A stretch of 64,000 nucleotides of DNA, taken from NCBI GenBank assembly GCA_963767565.1, contig CAVYEG010000006.1:1426001-1490000 (forward strand). Reading direction: 5' to 3'. The translations under genes and the position numbers were made by a program. The notes under the pieces are model-generated. The model searched no databases and had not been told where the DNA came from. It saw only the letters and a program-made list of their open reading frames with translations. The stretch comes from Palsa-504 sp963767565 (GTDB lineage Bacteria > Actinomycetota > Actinomycetes > Streptosporangiales > Streptosporangiaceae). This document shows positions 38,290 to 45,787 of this stretch, piece after piece (the stretch's first letter is position 1; every line of letters begins with the position of its first letter).

Positions 38290-39384
38290 GTGACCATCAA
38301 CGACAAGCCGGCGGCGCCGGGCAAGCCAAACCTCGCCGTCAGGATCGATCAGGAGAAGTCGCACCCGCTGGCCTGGAAAACGGTGGCCAAGCGCGCCGCG
38401 GTAGTCGCCGTCGCGGGCCTCGCCATCTACCTCGTATTCCCAGCGATCACCGAGGTGTTCGCGTCCTGGCCGCGTTTGTCCACCCTGAACCCATGGTGGC
38501 TCACCGCGGCGATCGCAGCCGAGATGGTCCACTTCACCTGCACGTTCGCGCTACAGCGCCTGGCGTTGCGGACCAAGCCGTGGTTCCCGGTGATCACGTC
38601 CACGCTGGCTGGCAACGCGATCAGTCTCATCATGCCGGGAGGCGCGGCGGTCGGCGCCGCGACGCAGTTCCGGATGCTGGCGACCAGCGGCATGGACACC
38701 AGCTCGACGGTGGGCGGGCTGGCGGCGTTCTCCCTGCTCGGCGTCGGCGGCCTGCTCGCCCTCCCGCTCTTCGCCCTGCCCGTGATCCTGATCGGCGCCC
38801 CCGTCAACCGCGGCCTCGAGAACGCGGCCTTCCTCGGCGCGGCGGGATTCGTGGCCTTCGCCGCCTTCGGCGCGGTGGTCCTGGTCTACGACGCGCCGCT
38901 GCGCTGGGCCGGCCGGGCGGCGCAACGGCTCAGGAACTGGGTCTTGCGGAAACGCCCCCCGCTGGAAGGACTGGACGAGACCCTCCTCGCCCAGCGCGAC
39001 AACATCCGGGCGGTACTCGGCAAGCAGTGGTGGCAGGCCCTGCTGCTCTCCGCCGGGCGCCTGGCGTTCGACTACCTGTGCCTGCTGTTCGCGCTGCGGG
39101 CCACCGGGAGCCACCCCCGGCCCTCGGTGATCATAGTGGCCTACGCGGTGGCCGGCGTCGTAGGGATGATCCCGGCCACCCCCGGCGGTCTCGGGCTGGT
39201 GGAGGCGAGCCTGACCGGGCTCCTGGTACTGGCTGAGGTGAACTCCAGTCAGGCGGTGCTGGCTACGCTCACCTACCGGATTGCCTCGTACTGGGTGCCG
39301 TTGCTCGCCGGGCCGGTCGCATACGGCCTGTTCAAGCTCCGGTACAGAAAACGCGAGGTTGCGCCAGCGGCACCGGGCAGCTAG
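38290..39384 (+). CDS. YbhN/UPF0104-type membrane protein
   Basis: 364 residues from GTG 38290, with GGAGG about 9 bases upstream; the longer frame overlaps DUF2252 coding sequence. About eight membrane helices of the lysylphosphatidylglycerol-synthase TM domain family, with TLAGNAISLIMPGGAAVGAA near the N-terminal third and MIPATPGGLGLVEASLTGLL near the C-terminus. It is a stand-alone flippase-like domain and the second such domain in this four-gene cluster. It is tail-to-tail with the next gene, sharing 4 bases. Confidence 0.88.
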   Translation: MTINDKPAAPGKPNLAVRIDQEKSHPLAWKTVAKRAAVVAVAGLAIYLVFPAITEVFASWPRLSTLNPWWLTAAIAAEMVHFTCTFALQRLALRTKPWFPVITSTLAGNAISLIMPGGAAVGAATQFRMLATSGMDTSSTVGGLAAFSLLGVGGLLALPLFALPVILIGAPVNRGLENAAFLGAAGFVAFAAFGAVVLVYDAPLRWAGRAAQRLRNWVLRKRPPLEGLDETLLAQRDNIRAVLGKQWWQALLLSAGRLAFDYLCLLFALRATGSHPRPSVIIVAYAVAGVVGMIPATPGGLGLVEASLTGLLVLAEVNSSQAVLATLTYRIASYWVPLLAGPVAYGLFKLRYRKREVAPAAPGS

Positions 39385-39941
39385 GCCCGGGCGTAGCGCT
39401 GGACGGTCACGCCATCCCGGCCGAGATTGGTGATGCCGACCAGGCTCAGCCGGGTCATGGCCGCGCCGTCGAACAGGCGCTGGCCCGTGCCCAGGATCAG
39501 CGGGAAGACCATCAGCCGGTACTCGTCGACCAGGCCCAGGTCGGTCAGCCCGCGGACCAGCTGGCCGCTGCCCGCGACCAGGATGTCGCCTGTGTACTGG
39601 TCTTTGAGCCTGGCCACCTCGTCCAGGCCGATGACCGTCGAGTTGTGCCAGGCGGGATCGGCCAGCGTGGCGGAGACCACGTACTTCGGCATGCCGTTCA
39701 TCTTCTCGGCGAACCCGAACGGGTCGGTCATGGCCGGCCAGGCCTTGGCGAAGCCCTCGTAGGTGACCCGGCCGAGCAGCTGGGCGTCGGCCGCCATCAG
39801 CTCGTCCAGCTTGAACTGGCGGCCCTGGTCGCCCTGGTCGAAGGCGAACGACCAGCCGCCGTGCTCGTAGCCTTCGGCGCCGCCCGGGTCCTCGAAGACC
39901 CCGTCCAGCGAGATGAACTCGGTAACCACGATCGTGCCCAT
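39381..39941 (-). CDS. Dihydrofolate reductase family protein (RibD C-terminal-like)
   Basis: 186 residues. Starts MGTIVVTEFISLDGVFEDPGG, typical of the small actinobacterial RibD-C/DHFR-fold proteins; further blocks are LLGRVTYEGFAKAWP, MPKYVVSATL, GDILVAGSGQLVRGL and VDEYRLMVFPLILGTG. These are NADPH-dependent reductases of unknown substrate, usually not true DHFR. The gene stands alone between a convergent YbhN gene and the CGNR gene. Confidence 0.92.
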   Translation of the reverse strand: MGTIVVTEFISLDGVFEDPGGAEGYEHGGWSFAFDQGDQGRQFKLDELMAADAQLLGRVTYEGFAKAWPAMTDPFGFAEKMNGMPKYVVSATLADPAWHNSTVIGLDEVARLKDQYTGDILVAGSGQLVRGLTDLGLVDEYRLMVFPLILGTGQRLFDGAAMTRLSLVGITNLGRDGVTVQRYARA

Positions 39942-40001
39942 GTCGGTGCTCCCGTCGGTCGGTCTGGCTTGCCCAACGTAGACCGCAGGCCCCGGCGAAA
40001 C

Positions 40002-40550
40002 TCATCGGCGGGTGTTCTCGCCGGCTTTCCGGCGGGCCCGGTAGGCGGCCACCGTGGTGCGGCTGGCACACGCGTGCTCGCAGTACCGGCGGGACTGGTT
40101 GCGCGAGGTGTCGACCAGCCAGCGGCCGCAGCCCGCCGCCGCGCAGCGCCGCAGCCCGGACCGGCCGTGGCGGCACACGTACAGCACCAGGCCGGAGACC
40201 GCCATGGCCGACATCCACTGCGCCAGCGGCGCGCCGTCGCGCGCGTAGTGCAGGTGCGGGGTCCCGTCGTGCCTGGTCAGGTGCGGCTTGCAGTCCTGGG
40301 CCTCAAGCAGGGCGGCCAGCTGATCGCAGAAGGCAGGTTCGGACGGGTGGGCCAGCGTGGCGGCGAGCCGGCCGCCGAGGCGGGTCAGCGTCCGCTGCAG
40401 GCCCGCGTCCTGGCTGGGCTGGTAGCCGTGGTCGGTGAACATGATCCGCTGCCGGCCGAGCAGCTGCCCGAAGCCGAGCGTGCCGTCCCCCAGCGACGCC
40501 AGGTCCAGGGCCAGGCGCAGCGGATTCAGGTCGTAGTCGGCGTAACTCAC
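40002..40550 (-). CDS. CGNR zinc-finger transcriptional regulator-like protein
   Basis: 182 residues from GTG 40550. The C-terminal CGNR motif is clear: RCAAAGCGRWLVDTSRNQSR, then RYCEHACASRTTVAAYRARR, with four Cys for zinc and the SRN-x-RR-YC signature. The N-terminal part is the ABATE-like stress-associated domain (DLNPLRLALDLASL). These proteins are thought to be regulators. It diverges from the helical repeat gene across a 60-base gap rich in GTAGGTGG elements, which may be its own operator. Confidence 0.88.
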   Translation of the reverse strand: MSYADYDLNPLRLALDLASLGDGTLGFGQLLGRQRIMFTDHGYQPSQDAGLQRTLTRLGGRLAATLAHPSEPAFCDQLAALLEAQDCKPHLTRHDGTPHLHYARDGAPLAQWMSAMAVSGLVLYVCRHGRSGLRRCAAAGCGRWLVDTSRNQSRRYCEHACASRTTVAAYRARRKAGENTRR

Positions 40551-40608
40551 TTGACCACCTACACGTCAGGCTGCTTGGGTAGGTGGTGTTCTTAGTTACG
40601 CCACCTAC
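40541..40608. promoter_or_regulatory. Palindromic GTAGGTGG elements in the CGNR divergent promoter
   Basis: CCACCTAC occurs at 40555–40562 and 40601–40608, and its complement GTAGGTGG at 40579–40586. The last two form an inverted repeat with a 14-base spacer. Flanking CGTAACT (40541) and AGTTACG (40594) are also inverted. The leftmost element may double as the Shine-Dalgarno of the CGNR gene (AGGTGG close to its GTG). Autoregulation by the CGNR protein is an inference. Confidence 0.5.
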
Positions 40609-40611
40609 GGA

Positions 40612-41439
40612 ATGGATCCCATCATGGCAGAGATCCCGGCTTCGCGGCTCGCCGACGCCGCCCGCGCGCTGATGCTGGCCGGCCGCTGGGCCCAGGCGGC
40701 CGGACTGCTCGAGGCCGCCGTCCCGGCGGGCGACGCCGAGCGGGCGGTACTGGCCGTCGCCGACGCTGAGGTAGCGGTCGACGAGGATTTCTGGGTCCGA
40801 ACGAAGCGTGGCGCGAGCGCCGCGGAACGAGCCCGGCTGGCCGTGGCCGGCGATCCGGTGCTCAGCTTCGAGGCGGAATTCCTCACGCTGAAGCACGACT
40901 ACGCCGCCGAGCTGCTGGGCCCGGACGGCCCGCGGTTCGGGCCGGAGGGCCGGGACGGGCGGATCATCGACGACCTGGCCGCGCGGGCCGCCCGGCTGCA
41001 CGACGCCGCGCCCGACCGGCGGCACGCCGCCGCGGCCACGTTCTACGCCGGGCTGATCGAGGACAACCTGCGCGGCGACAGCGCGGCGGCCCGGTCGCTG
41101 TTCGCCCGGGCGCTGACCGAGGCCGAACAGGCCGGGGACGACCTGGTCATCTCCGAGGCGCTACGGCACCTGGGCTATCACGCCGGCCAGGCGGGCCAGG
41201 CGGATCAGGCCCGCCAGATGTGGGAGCGGTCGGCCGAACTGCGCCAGCGGGCCGGCGCGGTGCCGTACGTGCTGTCCCAGCAGCTGCTGCTGGCCGGCCT
41301 GGCCCGCGATAGCGGCGACCGGGACGCGGCGCGGGCGCTGGCCGGGCAGGTGCGCGGCTGGGCGCGGGCCCTGGGCATCGGCCTGCTGGAGTCCGGGGCA
41401 GCCGGGATCGAAGCAGCGTGCGCCCAGGCCAGCGCTTAG
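40612..41439 (+). CDS. TPR-like helical repeat protein, function unknown
   Basis: 275 residues, Ala-rich and all helical. TPR-like blocks occur at AARALMLAGRWAQAAGLLEA (start), AATFYAGLIEDNLRGDSAAA and ALRHLGYHAGQAGQADQARQ. It has no signal peptide or membrane segment. ATG 40612 with a second ATG four codons later. The stop is followed by a convergent hydrolase gene 32 bases away. Regulation by the divergent CGNR protein is possible from context. I do not recognise a named family. Confidence 0.75.
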   Translation: MDPIMAEIPASRLADAARALMLAGRWAQAAGLLEAAVPAGDAERAVLAVADAEVAVDEDFWVRTKRGASAAERARLAVAGDPVLSFEAEFLTLKHDYAAELLGPDGPRFGPEGRDGRIIDDLAARAARLHDAAPDRRHAAAATFYAGLIEDNLRGDSAAARSLFARALTEAEQAGDDLVISEALRHLGYHAGQAGQADQARQMWERSAELRQRAGAVPYVLSQQLLLAGLARDSGDRDAARALAGQVRGWARALGIGLLESGAAGIEAACAQASA

Positions 41440-41471
41440 GCCTGGCCGGCCGGTGCTTGGCCCGCCGGCGC

Positions 41472-42380
41472 TTAGGCCAGCCCGGCCAGGTCCAGGAGGT
41501 CGTCGAGGATGCGGCCGATGCCGGTCACGCCGATGGTCAGGTGCCCCTCGCCCGGGAGCAGGTGGGCGTGCGAGCCGGGCAGCTGCGCGGCTAGCCACTG
41601 GCCGTGCGCGTACGGGACCATCCGGTCCTGGTCGCCCTGCCAGATGGCCACCGGGGGCCGGGCGGGCACCTGCGGCGGACCGCCGCTGAACCAGAACCCC
41701 CAGTCCTGGACGAACGCCAGGTCATCGTCGCGCCAGCCCGCGATGCCGTGGCCCACCGCGGCGCGCAGGCCGGCGGCCAGGTGGCTGGCGTACTCGCCGA
41801 TCAGGACCGCGGCGTCCGCGGCCGAGATGAGCCCGCCCAGCCCGGAGGCCACGGCCCCGCCGGTGAGGCTGCCCATCCCGGGCGCCTCGCGGTCGAGGAA
41901 CTCGGTCAGCGCGGCCGGCCCGCGCACGGCGGCACCGAACTCGGCCACGTTCTCCGGGCCCATGCCCGCCTGCCAGTCCAGGCCTGCCACGCCGTAGGGC
42001 GCGACCCCGGCGATCGAGGCGGCGGCCAGGCACCGGCCCGGCAGCGCCGCGACGCAGGCCAGCGCGTGCGGGCCGCCGCCGGACCAGCCGGCGGTGACGA
42101 ACCGGTCCAGCCCCAGCGCGTCGAGCACGGCGGCCGTGTCCGCGGCCACGTCCACCACCCGCCGCCCGGGCCGGGGCGTCGAGAGCTCGTAGCCGGGCCG
42201 GGCGATCAGGATGATCTGCAGGTCACGGTCCTGCGCCGCCTGCACGGTGGGCGGGTAGAGCCTGAGCCCGACAGGCGTGCCCTCGTGCAGCACCAGGGGC
42301 ATCCCGCCGTCCGGGCCGGCCCGCAGGATCTCCATGTCCCGCCCGTCGGGCAGGGTGATGACGCGCCGCTGCGTGTCCAT
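41472..42380 (-). CDS. Alpha/beta hydrolase
   Basis: 302 residues from ATG 42380 (MDTQRRVITLPDGRDMEIL); the longer frame overlaps the next gene. Alpha/beta hydrolase fold with nucleophile elbow GWSGGGPHAL (Ser about residue 97), acidic residue in IWQGDQDRMVPYAHG and His in LPGEGHLTIG. The N-terminus lacks the usual HGxPG; it has LVLHEGTPVGLRLYP, where HEGTP forms the oxyanion strand. Substrate unknown. It is 14 bases downstream of the PPOX gene, so co-transcription is likely. Confidence 0.9.
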   Translation of the reverse strand: MDTQRRVITLPDGRDMEILRAGPDGGMPLVLHEGTPVGLRLYPPTVQAAQDRDLQIILIARPGYELSTPRPGRRVVDVAADTAAVLDALGLDRFVTAGWSGGGPHALACVAALPGRCLAAASIAGVAPYGVAGLDWQAGMGPENVAEFGAAVRGPAALTEFLDREAPGMGSLTGGAVASGLGGLISAADAAVLIGEYASHLAAGLRAAVGHGIAGWRDDDLAFVQDWGFWFSGGPPQVPARPPVAIWQGDQDRMVPYAHGQWLAAQLPGSHAHLLPGEGHLTIGVTGIGRILDDLLDLAGLA

Positions 42381-42394
42381 GGGCCTGGTGATCC

Positions 42395-42841
42395 TCAGCT
42401 GGCGACGGGGCGGACGCGATCGGGCGAGACCAGCACGGCGACGCGGCGTTCGGTGGCCATGACCTGGTCGTAGGCGGGCCAGTCGTCGTGCGTCCCGCCC
42501 GCCGCGGTGAAGATCTCCCGCAGCAGCAGCCGCAGCCGCTCGGCGTCCACGCCGGGCAGCGGGTCGTCGGGGCCGGCCAGCTCGACCGGGCCTTCGGCCG
42601 AGGCCCACTGCCAGCCGGACCGGACCAAGACCGTGGCCCGGGGCCGAGCCCGCAGGTACCTGAGCCGGGCGGCGTCACCCCGGCTGACCAGGCCGACCAC
42701 CTGGGCACCGGTGACCGGATGCGGCAGCACGCCCGCATTGACCACCGACGACTGGATCGTCTCGTCCGGCCGTAGCGCCGACACCACGCACAGGCCGTGA
42801 TCGCCGGCCACCAGCCGGGCAAACTCCTCAAGTCCGCTCAC
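42395..42841 (-). CDS. PPOX-class (F420-type) oxidoreductase-like protein
   Basis: 148 residues of the split-barrel flavin/F420-binding superfamily (TIGR03618-like). Blocks: LVAGDHGLCVVSALRPDETIQ, SSVVNAGVLPHP, VGLVSRGDAARLRYLRARP, VLVRSGWQWASAEGPVELAG. Cofactor (FMN or F420) cannot be decided by eye. Upstream of the alpha/beta hydrolase. The 5' end overlaps the uncertain small membrane ORF by 14 bases. Confidence 0.85.
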   Translation of the reverse strand: MSGLEEFARLVAGDHGLCVVSALRPDETIQSSVVNAGVLPHPVTGAQVVGLVSRGDAARLRYLRARPRATVLVRSGWQWASAEGPVELAGPDDPLPGVDAERLRLLLREIFTAAGGTHDDWPAYDQVMATERRVAVLVSPDRVRPVAS

Positions 42842-43226
42842 CGCTGCAGCCTAACCCTCCCCGGCAGCCTCCGTCCTGGTGCCCCGGTGGCGATAGCTGT
42901 CCCTGCGGCGTTCCCCGGCCGAGCCCTGTCTCCGGTGGCGTTCCCCCGATCAGGATGCAGTCACACGTGGGACGCGTGTCGTTCTGGTAGTCCCGCTCGC
43001 ACCAGTGCACCCGGGCCTTAGCGGCCTGGCCTGGCCAGATGTTGTAGTACGTGCGGTACCACAGGGCGAAAGACGCCGCGGTGGTCAGGAGCAGCGCGAT
43101 CAGGCAGCAGGTGAGGTCGGCGCGCGGCGGGCGCGGCGCTCGTCTGCGGCGCTCAGACCCGCGGGCGCAGGCGCCCCTGCGGGCCCGCCGGGTGGCGGCT
43201 CGCTCATCGCGGACGGCCTGCGGCAA
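42828..43226 (-). CDS. Small membrane ORF, possibly degraded
   Basis: 132 residues with a TTG start. The central part looks genuine: an Arg-rich N-terminus, one helix (DLTCCLIALLLTTAASFALW) and YRTYYNIWPGQAAKARVHWC, an arrangement I associate with small actinomycete membrane proteins. The last 45 residues (Gly/Pro/Thr-rich, many Cys) look out of frame, so a frameshift may have replaced the original C-terminus. It overlaps the truncated GNAT gene by 23 bases. Confidence 0.4.
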   Translation of the reverse strand: MPQAVRDERAATRRARRGACARGSERRRRAPRPPRADLTCCLIALLLTTAASFALWYRTYYNIWPGQAAKARVHWCERDYQNDTRPTCDCILIGGTPPETGLGRGTPQGQLSPPGHQDGGCRGGLGCSGERT

Positions 43227-43515
43227 CCAGGCCGGGGGGCAGGGCCGGGGCCGCGTCGCGGCTCATGGCGGTGAGGACGACCGGAAGGCCGGGTGTGTGC
43301 ATGAACGCCCCGGCCACGGCGGCGGGCGCCGGACCTGGTCGCCACCAGCCGAACGACGGCTGGTCGGGCCCGGACTGGGTCGGGGCCGGTGCCGCCTGCC
43401 GACGGAGAGCGTCGGTGACGGACAAGATGACGGTGTTCCGCGCCGGCTCGGCCCGCAGGAACGGCCCGGCCCCGGCTAGGAACTCCTCGACCGCTCCGGT
43501 GGTGAACCAGCCCAT
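43204..43515 (-). pseudogene. Truncated GNAT acetyltransferase (N-terminal 103 residues)
   Basis: From ATG 43515 the frame reads MGWFTTGAVEEFLAGAGPFL and PSFGWWRPGPAPAAVAGAFM, which is the N-terminal part of a common actinomycete GNAT-family protein of about 280 residues. It stops after 103 residues, before the acetyl-CoA-binding (Q/R-x2-G-x-G/A) core. Nothing downstream continues it. It is probably a remnant left by a deletion; a short functional peptide is unlikely. Confidence 0.6.
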
Positions 43516-43594
43516 GCGGTCATGGTGGCACGGACCGGGGAGTTGATTATGCGATCCGGGTCGGGCAGCGTGGGCCCGGGAGGTGACCGAGACG

Positions 43595-44713
43595 ATGGAC
43601 GACCAGCCCGCCCGGACGCCCGGGGCGGTTGACGCGTTCGGTGCGGACCTGTACGCGCTGCTCACCGAGCACGCCCCGGACCTGGTGTTCTCTCCGGCCA
43701 GCGTGGCCAGCGCGCTGGAGATGGCGCTGGCCGGAGCGCGCGGCCGGACGGCGGCGGAACTCGAGGCGCTGCACCTGACCGGGCCGTCAGGCACCGGACA
43801 GCCGTCGCTGCTGGCCCTGCCGGCCGGCGGGGCGCCGGACACGTCCGTGACGCTGCGGGCGCCCAGCTTGTTGTGGATACAGTCCGGCCTGGCGCTGCGC
43901 CCGGAGTTCACCGCGCTGCTGGACGCGGCCGTGGTCAAGGCCGACTTCGCGCACGCGCCGGAGGCGGCGCGGGCCGAGATCAACCGGGTCATTGCCGAGC
44001 AGACCGGAGGCAAGATCACCGATTTGCTGACGCCCGGCCTGGTCAGCGTCATGACCCGGCTGCTGATCACCAGCGCCATCTACCTCAAGGCCGCCTGGGC
44101 CGAGCCGTTTGCCGAGAGCGACACCACCAGCGCGCCGTTCTACCCGGACGGCCCGGATCATCCCAGCCTGACCGTGCCGATGATGCGGGCCGCCTCGATC
44201 CGTTCCTACCTGCGGGGGGACGGATACCAGGCCGTCATGCTGCCCTACCGAGGCGGCCTGGCCATGGCCGTGGTGCTGCCCGACGGGCCGGTGGCGGCGC
44301 TGCGGGAGAAGCTGAGGGCCGGCGGGCTGGCCGTAATGCTGGCCGGAGCGACCCGGTCGCTGGTCCGGCTGTCGCTGCCGAGGTTCCGCCTGCAGGCCTC
44401 GGCCGATGTAGTCCCGGCCCTGCAGCGGCTGGGCGTGCGGGAAGCGTTCACCGATGGCGCGGACTTCAGCGGCATCACCGCGCAGGCCCGGCTGGTGATC
44501 GACGCGATCGTGCACAAGGCCTACGTCGAGGTGGACGAGCGCGGGACGGAGGCGGCCGCGGCCACCGGCCTGGCCTTCCGGCCTTCGGCCGCGTTCAGAG
44601 TCACTCGACAGATCACGATGGCCGTCGACCGGCCGTTCCTGTTCGCGATCATCCACACCGCGACCGGCCTGCCCCTGTTCCTGGGGCAGGTCAGCCACCC
44701 CGGGACGCAGTGA
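43595..44713 (+). CDS. Serpin family protease inhibitor
   Basis: 372 residues from ATG 43595 (MDDQPARTPGAVDAFG); GGAGG lies 12 bases upstream and would overlap the alternative GTG 43583. It has a full serpin fold: DLVFSPASVASALEMALAGARGRTAAEL, LLITSAIYLKAAWAEPF, PMMRAASIRSYLRGDGYQAV, and the signature DRPFLFAIIHTATGLPLFLG. The reactive-loop hinge GTEAAAATG (about 44543–44569) has small residues at P12–P9, as in inhibitory serpins. By counting from the hinge, P2–P1' would be Pro-Ser-Ala. There is no signal peptide, so it may act inside the cell. It overlaps the next frame by 4 bases. Confidence 0.93.
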   Translation: MDDQPARTPGAVDAFGADLYALLTEHAPDLVFSPASVASALEMALAGARGRTAAELEALHLTGPSGTGQPSLLALPAGGAPDTSVTLRAPSLLWIQSGLALRPEFTALLDAAVVKADFAHAPEAARAEINRVIAEQTGGKITDLLTPGLVSVMTRLLITSAIYLKAAWAEPFAESDTTSAPFYPDGPDHPSLTVPMMRAASIRSYLRGDGYQAVMLPYRGGLAMAVVLPDGPVAALREKLRAGGLAVMLAGATRSLVRLSLPRFRLQASADVVPALQRLGVREAFTDGADFSGITAQARLVIDAIVHKAYVEVDERGTEAAAATGLAFRPSAAFRVTRQITMAVDRPFLFAIIHTATGLPLFLGQVSHPGTQ

Positions 44714-45717
44714 GGGACAGGCCGGACGGATTCGGCGAGCGCGACCTGCGGCTCGCCCTGGTCCAGGGCTGGCAGATCCGGGCCGTCACCGTCCGTTACG
44801 CCCCGGTGGGGGGCGGCAGCTACCACTGGGCGGTCCGCGACGACCGGGGGAACGCTGGTTCACCACGGTCGATGACCTGGACGACAAGGCCTGGCTCGGG
44901 GACGGCAGGACGATGTCGCTGGCGGGCCTGCGGCGGGCCATGAATACGGCCCTGGCCCTGCGCCGCGACGCGGGCCTGCCGTTCGTGCTGGCCCCGGAGC
45001 CGGCTCCGGGCGGCGATACCGTCCAGCGCCGGCCCGCGGCATGCCGTCGCGGTGTTCCGGTTCGCCCGCCAGCCCGCGGGCCAGTTCGGCCAGGCCCTGT
45101 CCGCCGGCGAGCGGGACGAGCTGACGGACATGCTGGCCATGCTGCATCAGGCCACGCCGGTCGTGGCGGCGGGGGCACCGGTGGCCGCGATCGGACTGCC
45201 GCGGCGCGAGGCGTTGGAGGCAGCCCTGAGCGAGCTGAGCCGGCCCTGGCGTGGCGGTCCGTTCGCCGAGCCGACCCGCGCGCTGCTGGCCGGCACGGCC
45301 GGACAGGTCGGCCAGCTGCTGCAGGCCTTCGACCGGATGGCGGGCACGGTCGCGGCGCGCGAGCCCGTCATCAGCCACGGGGAGCCGCACCCGGGCAACA
45401 TCCTGGGCACGGGGCACGAGCGGTTGCTGATCGACTGGGACACGATTGGCCTGGCGCCGCCGGAGCGGGACCTGTGGATGGTGGCAGGCCCGGCCGGCGA
45501 CCAGGCACGCCGTTACACCCGCCGGACCGGGCGGGCCGTCGACCCGACCGTGCTGGCCTGGTACCGGCTGCGCTGGGCCCTGGACGACATCTCGGCCTTC
45601 GTGCACCAGCTCCGCTCCGGGCACCGGCGCACCGCCCACACCGAGCACACCTGGCGGAGCCTGCAGCACACCGTGGCGCAGGCCATCCGTGAGCCACCCG
45701 TGCTCGAGGCCCGCTGA
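44710..45717 (+). pseudogene. Aminoglycoside-phosphotransferase-like gene with two frameshifts
   Basis: Three consecutive frames encode one APH-fold protein. 44710 to about 44855 gives VRDRPDGFGERDLRLALVQG and VGGGSYHWAVRDDRGN. The middle segment (about 44857–45035, another frame) gives DDLDDKAWLGDGRTMSLAGL. The last (from about 45040, first frame again) gives AVFRFARQPAGQFG, the Brenner motif HGEPHPGNIL and LLIDWDTIGLAPPERDLW. The first shift is at or near a GGGGG run (44848–44853). The C-terminal catalytic half is intact as an ORF from 45052. The start overlaps the serpin stop (GTGA). Either recent decay or sequence errors. Confidence 0.7.
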
Positions 45718-45747
45718 CTGATCTCCAGGACGGCAAGTTGCGCCAGG

Positions 45748-45780
45748 ATTGTTGACAATTTTGTTAGGTATTTTTAGGAT
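45748..45780 (+). promoter_or_regulatory. Near-consensus promoter with overlapping GntR-type operator
   Basis: TTGACA (45752–45757), a 17-base spacer and TAGGAT (45775–45780) form a sigma-70/HrdB-type promoter. The spacer is AT-rich, which is striking in this DNA. The expected start point, 7–8 bases after the -10, falls on GTG 45788, so the message is probably leaderless. The palindrome ATTGT-TG-ACAAT (45748–45759) overlaps the -35 and fits the GT-N-AC pattern of FadR-type GntR operators, suggesting autorepression. Confidence 0.75.
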
Positions 45781-45787
45781 CGGGGCC

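Noticed and set aside
45749..45787. TTG 45749 as the GntR start
   Set aside because: It lies within the promoter -35; the GTG at 45788 coincides with the expected transcription start.
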